Shown in pieces: positions 37,829 through 47,291 of a stretch of 64,000 bases of DNA; position 1 is the stretch's first letter, and each line of letters starts with the position of its first letter. The notes below the pieces were generated by a model. That model made no database searches. It was given only the letters and a program-made list of their open reading frames with translations, and had not been told where the DNA came from. This DNA is from Bifidobacterium erythrocebi. GTDB taxonomy: Bacteria; Actinomycetota; Actinomycetes; Actinomycetales; Bifidobacteriaceae. A program made the translations under genes and the position numbers. The stretch spans positions 1-64,000 of the forward strand of contig NZ_JAAIIF010000003.1 in NCBI RefSeq assembly GCF_012932675.1. Direction: 5' to 3'.

Positions 37829-38740
37829 ATGACTATTACGCAGATACGGGCGTTCTACCTCGCCGCGACCCTGGGGTCGTTCACCGCGGCCGCGGAGTAC
37901 ATGGGCCTGACGCAGCCCACGATCTCCGAGCTGGTGCGCAAGGTGGAGGATCAGTACGGCATGGCGCTGTTCGTGCGCAGAGGACGCAGACTGGTGCTCA
38001 CCACGGCGGGCCAGGCCTTGATGCCGTGGGCGAAGCGGCTGCTCGACGCCGAACTGGGCGCGGACAGCGCATTGACCGCGCTGAGCACCGGCGAAGGCGG
38101 CACGGTGTCGTTCGGTATCCTCAAGAACGCCAACTACTACCATCTTTCCGACCTGGCGGCGGTGTTCCGCGAGGCGCACCCGAACGTGCGCATCCGGCTG
38201 CTGGGGCAGAACTCCTTCGAGGTGGCGGATGCGGTGCGCAACGGTACGTTGGAGGCCGGCCTGCTGTGCCTGCCGGTGCCGACCGAAGGCCTGCACATCC
38301 AACCGCTGATGCGTCATGAGATCCTGTGGGCCAGCAGCAAACCCGAGCGGTGCATGCAGCCGATGCGTCTTGTCGACATGCCCAAGGAACCGCTGATCCT
38401 ATACGATGCCCGCCATGGCGAGGAGGATCCGACACGACTGCAGCTCACCCAGCAGGCGCAGCAGTTCGGTGTGACGCTGGAACCGGATATCGAGGTGGAG
38501 TCGGTGGATGCCGCGATGTCGCTGGTCTCGCGCGGTCTGGGCGATTCGATCGTGCCGCAGGCGGTGGCGCAATCCGAGCATTTCCCGTCGAACATCCATG
38601 TGACCACGCTCGAATGCCCGATCTACGACACCTTTGCGCTGGTGCGCCGCGAGAACTGGGAGCTGTCGCCCATCGCCGCCCACCTTGCCGATCTTGCCGT
38701 GAGCATGCTGTTGAACAAGGTTTCCGGCGAAGTCGCCTAA
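37829..38740 (+). CDS. LysR family transcriptional regulator
   Basis: A 303-aa regulator. N-terminal winged HTH: QIRAFYLAATLGSFTAAAEYMGLTQPTISELVRKVEDQYG. The substrate-binding domain (about 90-295) follows with usual length. It is divergent from aspA, so control of aspartate use is a reasonable inference; the ligand is unknown. No strong Shine-Dalgarno is seen. Confidence 0.9.
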   Translation: MTITQIRAFYLAATLGSFTAAAEYMGLTQPTISELVRKVEDQYGMALFVRRGRRLVLTTAGQALMPWAKRLLDAELGADSALTALSTGEGGTVSFGILKNANYYHLSDLAAVFREAHPNVRIRLLGQNSFEVADAVRNGTLEAGLLCLPVPTEGLHIQPLMRHEILWASSKPERCMQPMRLVDMPKEPLILYDARHGEEDPTRLQLTQQAQQFGVTLEPDIEVESVDAAMSLVSRGLGDSIVPQAVAQSEHFPSNIHVTTLECPIYDTFALVRRENWELSPIAAHLADLAVSMLLNKVSGEVA

Positions 38741-38770
38741 AACCGTCAGAAAATCGACCGAATACAGTAA

Positions 38771-38817
38771 GGCTCCGAACGCAGCGTTGTGAACCGCGTT
38801 CGGAGCCTCATCTTTTT
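38771..38817 (+). terminator. Terminator of the LysR gene
   Basis: A perfect 12-bp stem (38771-38782 with 38796-38807) followed by TCATCTTTTT. It reaches into the stop codon of convergent rimM. Confidence 0.9.
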
Positions 38818-39430
38818 ACAATCCGGGAATCAGACCTCCCGGCGGGTCGAGGGTCAAGTATCCCTCCTCCAGATCGATCTGCGGCACCAGTTCGTCCACG
38901 AACGGCACCAGCGTGGTCTTCTCCACGACTGGCGTGCCGTCGGAGGTGGTGCCGGTCTCGACCGGTTCCGCCAGGCGGATCTTCAACAGCGACTGTGCGG
39001 GCGAGTCGATCACGTCGACCACCTTGCCGATCACCTTGCCGGCAGGCGCGCCGATCTCGTTCTCCTCGTCCATGCGCGCCTCAAGGCCGATGAGATCCTT
39101 CGGATACCATTCGTCGGTCTCAAGCATGTCTTCCGGATCGTCCGCCTCGCCATACAGCTCGGTGCCGTTGAGCGCTTCGGAGGCGTTGCGGTCGTCGCAG
39201 CCCTCCAGCTTGATGATCCAGCGGTTCTTGAACGTTCGCGAACGCTCCACCACATACCGTTGCTCGCCGTCTTTGGAGAACAGCTCCGATCCCGGCTCGA
39301 AGCGCCATTCCGGTTCGTCGGTGAACACCTGTACGGTGACCTCGCCCTTCATGCCCTGGGCGCGGCCGATACGACAAACCCTCAGCAGCTCACGCTGCCG
39401 AGGGTTCTCTTGCATGTTCTGATCTGCCAT
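38816..39430 (-). CDS. rimM: Ribosome maturation factor RimM
   Basis: A 204-aa 30S assembly factor that binds S19. The RimM N-terminal barrel is seen as LRVCRIGRAQGMKGEVTVQVFTDEPEWRF and the PRC-type C domain as WYPKDLIGLEA and GKVIGKVVDVIDSPAQSLLKI, ending VPFVDELVPQIDLEEGYLTLDPPGGL. Minus-strand order rpsP, khpA, rimM is conserved. Confidence 0.95.
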   Translation of the reverse strand: MADQNMQENPRQRELLRVCRIGRAQGMKGEVTVQVFTDEPEWRFEPGSELFSKDGEQRYVVERSRTFKNRWIIKLEGCDDRNASEALNGTELYGEADDPEDMLETDEWYPKDLIGLEARMDEENEIGAPAGKVIGKVVDVIDSPAQSLLKIRLAEPVETGTTSDGTPVVEKTTLVPFVDELVPQIDLEEGYLTLDPPGGLIPGL

Positions 39431-39480
39431 GCTGTGCAGTTTACCTCATGGGCACGGATGAGGCGCCGATTCGCGGTGAA

Positions 39481-39714
39481 TCAGCGGCGCACGTCCATGA
39501 TGTCGACGCGGACCTTGTGGTCGCTCAGCGCCTGCACCACCGTGCGGATCGCATTGGCGGTACGGCCGGAACGGCCGATCACACGACCGATGTCCTCGGG
39601 ATTCACACGCACGCGAAGCATTTCGCCACGTGCGTTCTCGCGGGACTTCACCGACACATCGTCGGGAAAATCGACGATGTTCTTAATAAGGTGCTCCACA
39701 GCCTGTTCAAGCAT
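39481..39714 (-). CDS. khpA: KH-domain RNA-binding protein KhpA
   Basis: A 77-aa protein that is a single KH domain with the RNA-binding GXXG loop (RVIGRSGRTANAIRTVV). KhpA binds RNA with partner KhpB/Jag in other Gram-positives. It lies between rpsP and rimM as in most actinobacteria, 42 nt after the rpsP stop. Confidence 0.93.
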   Translation of the reverse strand: MLEQAVEHLIKNIVDFPDDVSVKSRENARGEMLRVRVNPEDIGRVIGRSGRTANAIRTVVQALSDHKVRVDIMDVRR

Positions 39715-39756
39715 GATCAGTCAGCCTTTCTCGTTTGCCTTGCGCTATGGCTCAGC

Positions 39757-40224
39757 TCACTCGGCGTCAGCCGGGGCTTCTTCAGCGGCTTCCTCAGCCG
39801 GTGCTTCGGCTTCGGCAGCGGCAGCTGCTTCGGCCTCAGCCTTGGCCTTGGCCTCGGCTTCAGACTTGGCGGCCTTGAGCTTCTGGGCTTCGGCTTCCAC
39901 GGCCTCGACACGAGCGGCGGCGTCCGGGCCGGCCTCAACGGTCTTCAGGGTGCCTTCAGCACCATCGATGCCCTTGAACTTCTGCCAATCGCCGGTGATC
40001 TTCAGCAGCTTCAGAACCTGCTCGGTCGGCTGGGCGCCGACGCCGAGCCAGTACTGGGCGCGCTCGGAATCGATGACGATGGTGGAAGGCTGGGTGTTCG
40101 GGTTGTAGGTACCGATCTCTTCGATGGCACGGCCGTCACGCTTCTGGCGGGAATCCATGATCACCACGCGGTAGAACGCGTAGAACTTCTTACCCATGCG
40201 CTTCAGACGAATCTTGGTTGCCAA
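39757..40224 (-). CDS. rpsP: 30S ribosomal protein S16 with long C-terminal extension
   Basis: A 155-aa protein. Residues 1-95 are S16 ([59 protein letters not shown]). The last ~55 are Ala/Glu/Lys-rich low complexity. The start is TTG at 40224, placing [10 protein letters not shown] at the N-terminus as in other S16, with AAGGAGAG 6 nt upstream. Canonical S16 is about 80-90 aa, so the tail is an addition. Confidence 0.93.
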   Translation of the reverse strand: MATKIRLKRMGKKFYAFYRVVIMDSRQKRDGRAIEEIGTYNPNTQPSTIVIDSERAQYWLGVGAQPTEQVLKLLKITGDWQKFKGIDGAEGTLKTVEAGPDAAARVEAVEAEAQKLKAAKSEAEAKAKAEAEAAAAAEAEAPAEEAAEEAPADAE

Positions 40225-40390
40225 AATGGCTCTCCTTGTATATCTAGGGGTGTGCGTTTCGTGTTCTGTGTGGGGCACGGAATCCGAAACCCACTGTTCC
40301 TCACGGCACGGGGTGTAGAGGGCGCCACGCGCGCGCGAATAACTGACCCATTATAGCGCGAGGGTGCGGACGTGGAACGGGCCGCCGGCG

Positions 40391-41452
40391 TCAGTCGAGT
40401 GTGAGGGTGGCGGTGAGCGCGTAATGGTCGGTGCCGTCGATGATGAAGGATTCCACGCCGCTCGGTTTCAGGCCGTCGGTGAAGAGCACGTGGTCGAGTT
40501 CGAGATGCGGCCATTTCAGCCAGCTGGGGAACGTGGCGATGAACCGTGTGGCCTGGGTGCGGCTTGCGTCGTGGAATCCGCCGGCGAGCAGGGCGCGGAA
40601 GCTCGGGTGTTCGATGGAGGAGTTGAGATCGCCCATCACCACGCCGATGCCGTGCGGTTCGCCGCTGGCCATGCCGGCGATCGCGCTCAGGCCGCGGATT
40701 CCGGCGGACCATGCCGGGCAGCCGCGCATGGGGGATTTCGGGTGTGCCGAGGCGAGCATGACATGGTAGGCGTCGCCGGCCGGCGCTTGCGGCGATGGCA
40801 GCAGGTCGATGGTCATCGACGGCACGTCGGCCGCGGGGATATGCACGATGGAGGTGGAGGATCGTGTGGGCTGGTAGCGGCTGAACAGCACGTTGAAGCC
40901 GCCGTTGTCGGTGGTTTTGCCAGTGCCGGACTGCCGGTAGGGGAGCAGATCGCCAAGCCCGGCCTCGCGCAATCGTTCGATGAGATCGTCGGTGGTCTCC
41001 TGAGTAGCGAGTACATCGATGTGCCGTGAGCGCACCGCCTGCACGATGTCGTGCGCATTGGCGCGGCCGTACCGGCAGTTCACGGTCATCATGCGCAGCG
41101 AGCGCACCGCCGTTGTCTTGTCGCCGCCGCCGTTGTCGTTGTTGCTGTTTCCGTTACCGTCGGAAGATGTTTCACAGTATGTTTCACGCTGTGCCGCACG
41201 GCTACGGGCCGGATTCCAATACGGCCACAGCCGCGCCACCGATGCCGCTGCCGCCAACACGAACGCGCACAGCGGCACCCACGCATGGAAGCATGCGCTG
41301 ACCACGGCCATCACCAGCGACGGCACCCACAGCAGCGGAATCAACGCGATCAGGTACGGCATCGGCATATGGCCCTCCACGCCCGCCGGCAAGCAGCTGA
41401 GCAACAGCCAGCACCACAGCAATACGGCCAGCACCACAAGTGCGATCGTCAT
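40391..41452 (-). CDS. Membrane-anchored endonuclease/exonuclease/phosphatase-family protein
   Basis: A 353-aa protein. Two hydrophobic segments (about 3-22 and 30-62) anchor it; the EEP domain follows from about 105: MMTVNCRYGRANAHDIVQAV, VLATQETTDDLIERL, GVVMGDLNSSIEHPSFRALL (metal-binding Asp-Leu-Asn) and LELDHVLFT (Asp-His). Substrate (nucleic acid, phospholipid or sugar phosphate) is unknown. ATG at 41452 has GGGGG about 4 nt upstream. Confidence 0.8.
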   Translation of the reverse strand: MTIALVVLAVLLWCWLLLSCLPAGVEGHMPMPYLIALIPLLWVPSLVMAVVSACFHAWVPLCAFVLAAAASVARLWPYWNPARSRAAQRETYCETSSDGNGNSNNDNGGGDKTTAVRSLRMMTVNCRYGRANAHDIVQAVRSRHIDVLATQETTDDLIERLREAGLGDLLPYRQSGTGKTTDNGGFNVLFSRYQPTRSSTSIVHIPAADVPSMTIDLLPSPQAPAGDAYHVMLASAHPKSPMRGCPAWSAGIRGLSAIAGMASGEPHGIGVVMGDLNSSIEHPSFRALLAGGFHDASRTQATRFIATFPSWLKWPHLELDHVLFTDGLKPSGVESFIIDGTDHYALTATLTLD

Positions 41453-41594
41453 ACAACCCCCAGTCATCGGTCGTCATGCGCGGCAAGTACGAGATGAAGG
41501 CTCGCCCGCGCGTCTTTGGGTATTCTAACGGCTGCTGCGTGAGGCAACCGTGGTATCGGCGGATTGCCGCCGGCGATTTCGCGGCGATATGGCA

Positions 41595-41624
41595 GGAGCC
41601 GGGCGGAATGATCCACCCGGCTCC
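41595..41624 (-). terminator. Terminator-like hairpin after ffh
   Basis: A 12-bp stem (41595-41606 with 41613-41624) with one G-U on the minus strand; about 50 nt past the ffh stop. No U-run follows, so termination strength is unsure. Confidence 0.5.
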
Positions 41625-41672
41625 CACATGATTATTGCCGTCAGATTGCTATCAAACGGCTGCCGACTTTCG

Positions 41673-43322
41673 TCAGCGACCGAACAGTCCGGCGACGCCA
41701 CCGCCAAGATTCGGCGGCAGATCGGGCATGCCGTCTTCGCCGGCCTCGCCCATCAGATCCTGCAAACCGGCAGGAAGCGCGGGGTTCTGCGGCTTCTTGG
41801 CGAACGCGGAACCGCCGTTGCCGGAGGACTTGCCGGCCAGCTTGTCGCGCAGCGCCTTCTCCTCGGCCTCGCGCTTCATTGGATTGCCGGACTTGGAACC
41901 CTTCTTGTTCTTCTTGCCCTTCTTGTTCTTCTTGCCCATGGACGGGCCACCGAAACCGGGCAGACCGCCGCCATTGTTGTTGGACACGCGCTTCATCATC
42001 TTCGCCGCCTGCTCGAAACGCTGCAGCAGCGCGTTCACCTGCGAGACGGTCACGCCGGAACCGAAGGCGATACGGCGACGACGGGAACCGTCGATGATGC
42101 TCGGATCGCGGCGCTCGGCCGGAGTCATCGAACGGATGATGGCCTCGGTACGGTCGACTTCCTTCTCATCGAACTGCTCAAGCTCCTTGCGATGGGCCGC
42201 CATGCCGGGGATCATGCCCAGCAGGTTCTTCATCGGCCCGAGCTTGCGCACCTGCTGCAGCTGGTCGAGGAAATCATCCAGACCGAAGGAACCCGCCGAC
42301 AGCTTTTCGGCGGCCTTGCGGGCCTCCTCCTCATCGAACTGCTTCTGCGCCTGCTCGATGAGCGTCATGATGTCGCCCATGTCGAGGATGCGCGACGCCA
42401 TACGGTCGGGGTGGAAGACCTCGAAGTCCTTCAGCCCCTCGCCGGTGGAGGCGAACAGAATCGGCTTGCCGGTCACGGACGCCACGGACAGCGCCGCACC
42501 GCCACGGGCATCGCCATCCAGCTTGGACAGCACCACGCCGGTGAAATCGACGCCCTCATCGAAGGCCTTGGCGGTCTGCACGGCATCCTGGCCGATCATC
42601 GCGTCGATGACGAACAGAATCTCATCCGGCTGCACGGCGTCGCGGATATCGCGGGCCTGCTTCATCAGCTCCTCGTCCACGCCGAGACGACCGGCGGTGT
42701 CGATGATCACCGTGTCGTACAGCTTCTGCTTGGCAAGCTCCACCGCGTCACGGGCGACCTTCACCGGGTCGCCGGTGGTCTGGCCCGGAACCATCACGTC
42801 CTCGCCGCCGTCGGACTGCACGCCCTTCTCCGGCGCGTACACCGGCACGTCGGCGCGTTCGCCGACCACCTGCAGCTGCGTCACCGCGTTCGGACGCTGC
42901 AGATCAGCCGCGACCAGCAGCGGGGTATGGCCGGAATCCTTCAGCCAGTAGCCGAGTTTGCCGGCCAGTGTGGTCTTACCGGCACCCTGAAGACCCGCGA
43001 GCATGATGATCGTCGGCGGATTCTTCGCGAAGTTCAACGGTCGATCCACACCTGCGCCCAGGACACTCGTCAACTCCTCGTTGACGATCTTGACGACCTG
43101 CTGCGCGGGGTTGAGCGACTGGGAGACCTCGGTGCCCAGTGCGCGCTCGCGGATGCGGGCGGTGAAGGAACGGACCACGTCGAGCGCCACATCGGCGTCG
43201 AGCAGTGCGCGGCGGATCTCGCGGATGGTGCCGTCGATATCGGCCTCGGAAAGCTTACCCTTGCTCTTCAGGTGCTTGAACGCGCCGGAGAGCTTGTCTG
43301 TCAAAGAACTAAATGCTGCCAT
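41673..43322 (-). CDS. ffh: Signal recognition particle protein Ffh
   Basis: A 549-aa GTPase that targets nascent membrane proteins with 4.5S RNA. N domain from MAAFSSLTDKLSGAF; G domain GLQGAGKTTLAGKLG, DTAGRLGVDEELM, TKLDGDARGG-like (here SKLDGDARGG); Met-rich M domain (about 325-450). The C-terminal ~100 residues are Gly/Lys/Asn-rich (MGKKNKKGKKNKKG). ATG at 43322 follows the element TAGACTTGGGAAC, which also precedes cysS; no Shine-Dalgarno, probably leaderless. Confidence 0.96.
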   Translation of the reverse strand: MAAFSSLTDKLSGAFKHLKSKGKLSEADIDGTIREIRRALLDADVALDVVRSFTARIRERALGTEVSQSLNPAQQVVKIVNEELTSVLGAGVDRPLNFAKNPPTIIMLAGLQGAGKTTLAGKLGYWLKDSGHTPLLVAADLQRPNAVTQLQVVGERADVPVYAPEKGVQSDGGEDVMVPGQTTGDPVKVARDAVELAKQKLYDTVIIDTAGRLGVDEELMKQARDIRDAVQPDEILFVIDAMIGQDAVQTAKAFDEGVDFTGVVLSKLDGDARGGAALSVASVTGKPILFASTGEGLKDFEVFHPDRMASRILDMGDIMTLIEQAQKQFDEEEARKAAEKLSAGSFGLDDFLDQLQQVRKLGPMKNLLGMIPGMAAHRKELEQFDEKEVDRTEAIIRSMTPAERRDPSIIDGSRRRRIAFGSGVTVSQVNALLQRFEQAAKMMKRVSNNNGGGLPGFGGPSMGKKNKKGKKNKKGSKSGNPMKREAEEKALRDKLAGKSSGNGGSAFAKKPQNPALPAGLQDLMGEAGEDGMPDLPPNLGGGVAGLFGR

Positions 43323-43425
43323 AATGTTCCCAAGTCTAGCCGCCGCGCGGGAAATATCGGGGCATGGCACGTGCCGTCCGGCGGCTTGGCACGGTCCGTT
43401 GTGCGGTCGATTCGGACGAAAACGA

Positions 43426-43487
43426 CGAAATGGCGGTCCGTTCGGTCGAAATCAGAGCGGAATTCGACCGAACGGACCACCATTTCG
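43426..43487 (-). repeat. 25-bp inverted repeat between cysS and ffh
   Basis: Arms 43426-43450 and 43463-43487 pair over 25 positions with one irregular pair (position 43434 with 43479), separated by a 12-nt loop. A partial third copy of the arm, GGTCCGTT then CGGTCGA, lies at 43393-43411. On the minus strand the stem is followed by TCGTTTTCG, so it may end the cysS transcript, but it is far longer than other terminators here. Confidence 0.75.
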
Positions 43488-43517
43488 GCAAAGTCCGTAT
43501 GGGAGGCGGAAACTACA

Positions 43518-45164
43518 TCACTTCAGCGACCAGGTGGAGCCCTGGGGGCCGTCCTCGATGGCGATGCCGGCCGCGTTCAGTGCGTCACGGATCGCGTCGG
43601 CCTTGGCGAAATCCTTGGCCTTGCGGGCCTCGGCACGCGCCGTAAGCTGCTCGGAGATCAGCGCGTCGAGCGCATCATGCTCGGCGGATTCCCCTTCGCC
43701 GGCCTCGCCGCCCGCGGCGCCGCCGTTCACCCACGGTTCCGCCAACGGATCCAAGCCCAGCGTATCGAGCATCGCGCGTACGGCGAGCAACACCTCGCGC
43801 ACCTCGGCCTTGGCGGCATCGGAATCGGCACGATCGGCCAGCTTCGACAGCAGCGTGTTGCCGGAGCGAATGGCGGTGAAGATCGCGGCGGTCGCACCAG
43901 ACACGTTGATGTCGTCGTTCATCGCGGCGACGAAGTCGGCCGGCAGTGCGTCGGCGGAAACGGAAGCGACCTCGGCGCGGCCGGGCTGTTCGCCGATGGC
44001 GATGCCCGCACGCTCGATGAAGTTCGAGACGCGCTCATAGGCGGACTGTGCCTCGGCGAGCGTCTGATCGGACCATTCCAGCATCGAGCGGTACTGCACG
44101 CCGCCCAGCGCGTAGCGCACCACCCAGGCGGAGTTGTTCGCCAGCACGGCCGGCACGGACAGGCCGTTGCCCAGCGACTTCGACATCTTCTCGCCCTTGG
44201 CGGTCACCCATGCCGAATGCATCCAACGCGCGGCCGAATCGTAGCCGGCGGCGCGGGTCTGCGCCATCTCGTTCTCGTGGTGGGGGAATCGCAGATCAAG
44301 CCCGCCGCCGTGGATGTCGAAACCGTCCTTCAGATAACGGTGGCTCATCGCGGAGCATTCGATATGCCAGCCCGGGCGGCCGATGCCGAACGGGGTGTTC
44401 CAGCGCGCGTCGAGCGGATCGGAATCCTTCGGCGCCTTCCACAGCGCGAAATCGCGCGGATCGTGCTTGTCGGGGGAGGCGTCGGCCGGATCGACGGGAT
44501 TGTACTTGTCGTCACCCGCATTGTCAACGGACGGTCCCATCGCGTCGGTCACCTTGGAGGCCTCGTCCTCGACAGCGGTCTGCTTCTGGTGCGTCAGCTC
44601 GCCGTAATGCGGCCAGGAGGCCACATCGAAGTACACGTTGCCGGTCGGCTTGCCGTTGTCGTCGCGCACCACGTAAGCGTGGCCGTTATCGATGATGCGC
44701 TGGATCATGTCGATCATGTCGCTCATATGGCCGGTGGCACGCGGCTCGACGGTGGGCGGCAGCACGCCCAGGTCGGCGTAGGCCTGGCTGAACTCGCGCT
44801 CGTAGTAGTATGCGCGGGCCCACCACTGCTGGCCTGCGGCGGCGGCCTTGTCAAGAATCTTGTCGTCGATATCGGTCACGTTGCGTACGAAGGTGACCTG
44901 ATAACCGAGCTTGAGGAACCAGCGGCGCACGATGTCGAACGCCACGGCGGCGCGGATATGGCCGATGTGCGGCGAGGACTGCACCGTCGCGCCACAGACA
45001 TACATGCCCACTTCGCCTGGTTTGATCGGGGTGAACGTGCTTACGGCGTGCGAGGCCGTATCGTACAGCTTCAGTCCTGCGGCGGCCTTGGCCACTTGCG
45101 CCGAGACAAGCGTGCTCGGCATGACGGAAGCGTTGAAATCCTGCGGTTCCTGAGTGTTTGCCAT
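43518..45164 (-). CDS. cysS: Cysteinyl-tRNA synthetase
   Basis: A 548-aa class I synthetase. HIGH motif as SPHIGHIR, Zn-site cysteine in [14 protein letters not shown] as [10 protein letters not shown], and WHIECSAMS. About 30 extra N-terminal residues and an Asp-rich insert around residue 205 make it longer than E. coli CysS. ATG at 45164 follows TAGTCTTGGGAAC, the same element as before ffh; no Shine-Dalgarno, so probably leaderless. Confidence 0.95.
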   Translation of the reverse strand: MANTQEPQDFNASVMPSTLVSAQVAKAAAGLKLYDTASHAVSTFTPIKPGEVGMYVCGATVQSSPHIGHIRAAVAFDIVRRWFLKLGYQVTFVRNVTDIDDKILDKAAAAGQQWWARAYYYEREFSQAYADLGVLPPTVEPRATGHMSDMIDMIQRIIDNGHAYVVRDDNGKPTGNVYFDVASWPHYGELTHQKQTAVEDEASKVTDAMGPSVDNAGDDKYNPVDPADASPDKHDPRDFALWKAPKDSDPLDARWNTPFGIGRPGWHIECSAMSHRYLKDGFDIHGGGLDLRFPHHENEMAQTRAAGYDSAARWMHSAWVTAKGEKMSKSLGNGLSVPAVLANNSAWVVRYALGGVQYRSMLEWSDQTLAEAQSAYERVSNFIERAGIAIGEQPGRAEVASVSADALPADFVAAMNDDINVSGATAAIFTAIRSGNTLLSKLADRADSDAAKAEVREVLLAVRAMLDTLGLDPLAEPWVNGGAAGGEAGEGESAEHDALDALISEQLTARAEARKAKDFAKADAIRDALNAAGIAIEDGPQGSTWSLK

Positions 45165-45222
45165 AGTTCCCAAGACTAGGCATCAAACCAGACAAGGGGC
45201 GTGCGCGGCCGGCGCTCACACA

Positions 45223-45234
45223 GCAAACGTTTGC
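45223..45234. promoter_or_regulatory. 12-bp palindrome resembling a LacI-family operator
   Basis: GCAAACGTTTGC is a perfect palindrome with a central CG, as in many LacI-family sites. It lies between divergent cysS and the amidotransferase gene and overlaps the putative -35 of the latter. Confidence 0.4.
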
Positions 45235-45258
45235 CGTTTACGTAGGTCGTGCCACAAT
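45231..45258 (+). promoter_or_regulatory. Probable leaderless promoter of the amidotransferase gene
   Basis: TTGCCG (45231-45236), 16-bp spacer, CACAAT (45253-45258); the ATG follows 7 nt later. An AGGGGA in between could alternatively serve as a close ribosome-binding site. Confidence 0.45.
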
Positions 45259-45265
45259 AGGGGAT

Positions 45266-45991
45266 ATGACAAAGCCGCAAGTGTTGATTTTGCAACATGT
45301 TCCGTGGGAGAAGCCAGGGCGCATCCTCGACAGTCTGGACGACATGGAACTGCCGTACCGGATCGTGAACGTCGCCAAGACGAAGAAGCCGGAACTGCCG
45401 AATTTCAACGAGGTCGCCGGCGTGGTGATCATGGGCGGCCCGATGGGGGCGCAGGATTTCGACGAATACCCGGGGCTGAAGGCCGAAGCCAAGCTGGCGC
45501 GTGCCGCGATCGCCGTGAACAAGCCGGTGCTGGGCGTGTGCCTGGGGCATCAGATCATCGCCACGGCGCTCGGCGCAAAGCTCAAATCCGGCAAGGAGCC
45601 GGAGATCGGGTTCGCCCCCATCAAACGCACCGACAAGCACGACTACTTCTCCATGTGGGACAAAACCATCAACGTGCTGCACTGGCATAACGACGTGGTC
45701 ACGCTGCCCGAAGGCGCACAGCCGCTCGCACGATCCGCCGTCACCAAGAACCAGGCGTTCCGCTTCGGTTCGGCGCTCGGTCTGCAATTCCATCTCGAAG
45801 TCACGCCGACCCTGCTGGAGGAATGGCTGGACGAGCCCAGCATGGTCAAGGATCTGAAAGCCGCGGGTGGTTCCAAATCCAAACTGCGCGAGGATTTCGC
45901 CGAATACAATCCGCGCCTGCAGCCGCTCGCCGACCAGGTGTTCTCCGGCTTCGCGGCCCGTTGCAACTCCTATGCCGCCACGCTGCGGTAG
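45266..45991 (+). CDS. Class I glutamine amidotransferase-like protein
   Basis: A 241-aa stand-alone GATase-1 domain. The triad is visible: Cys in GVCLGHQII, His in LGLQFHLEVTPTLLEEW, and the adjacent Glu. The fold is that of GMP-synthase-type amidotransferases (VVIMGGPMGAQDFDEYP), but the synthetase part is absent. The partner or substrate is unknown. Purine deaminase genes follow 130 nt later. Confidence 0.85.
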   Translation: MTKPQVLILQHVPWEKPGRILDSLDDMELPYRIVNVAKTKKPELPNFNEVAGVVIMGGPMGAQDFDEYPGLKAEAKLARAAIAVNKPVLGVCLGHQIIATALGAKLKSGKEPEIGFAPIKRTDKHDYFSMWDKTINVLHWHNDVVTLPEGAQPLARSAVTKNQAFRFGSALGLQFHLEVTPTLLEEWLDEPSMVKDLKAAGGSKSKLREDFAEYNPRLQPLADQVFSGFAARCNSYAATLR

Positions 45992-46120
45992 CCGCATGGA
46001 ATCAGTCGCATCGCGATAGCCGCAGTGCGACGGCTCTCAAGGTTTTCCCAAGAAGACGCCGTACGATCGGTGTCATCAAGGCCGCAACGGCACCGCCGCC
46101 CGTGTACAAGGAGGAACACC

Positions 46121-47155
46121 ATGGCCATCAGCACCCGTACTGCGCAAGCACTTCGTACCCTGCCCAAAACCGAACTCCACCTGCATATCGAAGGCACGCT
46201 GGAACCGGAACTCGCCCTGCGACTGGCGGAACGCAACGGCGTCACCCTGCCGTTCGACGGACTCGACGATCTGCGCTCTCGCTACCATTTCGCCGACCTG
46301 CAATCCTTCCTCGACCTGTACTACCAGCTCATGAGCGTGCTGCGCACCCGCGAGGACTTCGCCGACCTGATGTTCGCCTACCTCACGCACGCGCACGAGG
46401 ACGGGGTGCGCCGCGCGGAGATCTTCTTCGACCCGCAGGTGCACATGAACAACGGACTCGACTACAACCTCGTGCTCGACGGCCTGCAGGACGGCATCGC
46501 ACGAGGTCGCGACGCATACGGCATCGACGCCGCGCTGATCCTCAGCGTCGTACGCGACCTGCCGGTCGAATCGGCGCAGGCACTGCTCGACGCTGCGGCA
46601 CCCCGTGCCAGCGAACTGCTGGCAATCGGCCTGGACTCCGCGGAAGTCGGCTACCCGCCCGAACTGTTCGAACAGGTCTACGAGCGCGCGGCGGGCATGG
46701 GACTGCACCTCGTCGCCCACGCCGGCGAGGAGGGGCCGGCGGAATACATCCGGCAGGCGCTGGACGTGCTGCACGTCGAACGCATCGACCACGGCGTGCG
46801 CATCGTCGATGACCCCGCGCTCGTGCAACGCGTGGCGGCGGAAGGCATCGGACTCACCGTGTGCCCGCTGTCGAACCTGCGACTGCAAGTGGTCGACGAC
46901 GTGGCCAACGTGCCGATCCGCCAACTGCTCGACGCCGGCGTGCGCGTCACCGTCAACTCCGACGACCCCGCGTATTTCGGTGGATACATCGCACGCAACT
47001 ACACGGCGCTCGCCGAAACCGGGCTGCCGGTGACGGCGCTCGCCACTATCGCGGGCAATTCGATCGAGGCATGCTTCGCGCCGGAGGAGGGCAAGGCGGC
47101 GATGCGCGCCGAGCTGGAGCGGTGGAAGACGGAATACGCCGATCTGCTGGTATAG
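46121..47155 (+). CDS. Adenine deaminase-type adenosine/adenine deaminase
   Basis: A 344-aa metal-dependent deaminase. KTELHLHIEGTLEPEL (metal His pair), HAGEEGPAEYI, RIDHGVRI, and NSDDPAYFGGYIARNY. The last motif, with PAYFGGY, is the one used by the adenine deaminase branch, while true adenosine deaminases usually have a different sequence after the Asp pair. The likely reaction is adenine to hypoxanthine. AAGGAGG before the ATG at 46121. The guanine deaminase gene follows. Confidence 0.85.
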   Translation: MAISTRTAQALRTLPKTELHLHIEGTLEPELALRLAERNGVTLPFDGLDDLRSRYHFADLQSFLDLYYQLMSVLRTREDFADLMFAYLTHAHEDGVRRAEIFFDPQVHMNNGLDYNLVLDGLQDGIARGRDAYGIDAALILSVVRDLPVESAQALLDAAAPRASELLAIGLDSAEVGYPPELFEQVYERAAGMGLHLVAHAGEEGPAEYIRQALDVLHVERIDHGVRIVDDPALVQRVAAEGIGLTVCPLSNLRLQVVDDVANVPIRQLLDAGVRVTVNSDDPAYFGGYIARNYTALAETGLPVTALATIAGNSIEACFAPEEGKAAMRAELERWKTEYADLLV

Positions 47156-47291
47156 TTTCCGCCGGTTTATGCCGGATATATGCAGGATTGCCGGCATAAT
47201 GCGAATGCCGGAACAGGCGAAACAGACGGAATACATGGCACGAACGCGCGGTATGCGTTTTACGCGGACAACGCGCGCAGAAGGGAAACAT

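Noticed and set aside
41550..45179. 1,209-codon plus-strand frame across ffh and cysS
   Set aside because: Both genes on the minus strand have complete catalytic motifs; the plus frame is low-complexity and has no family features.
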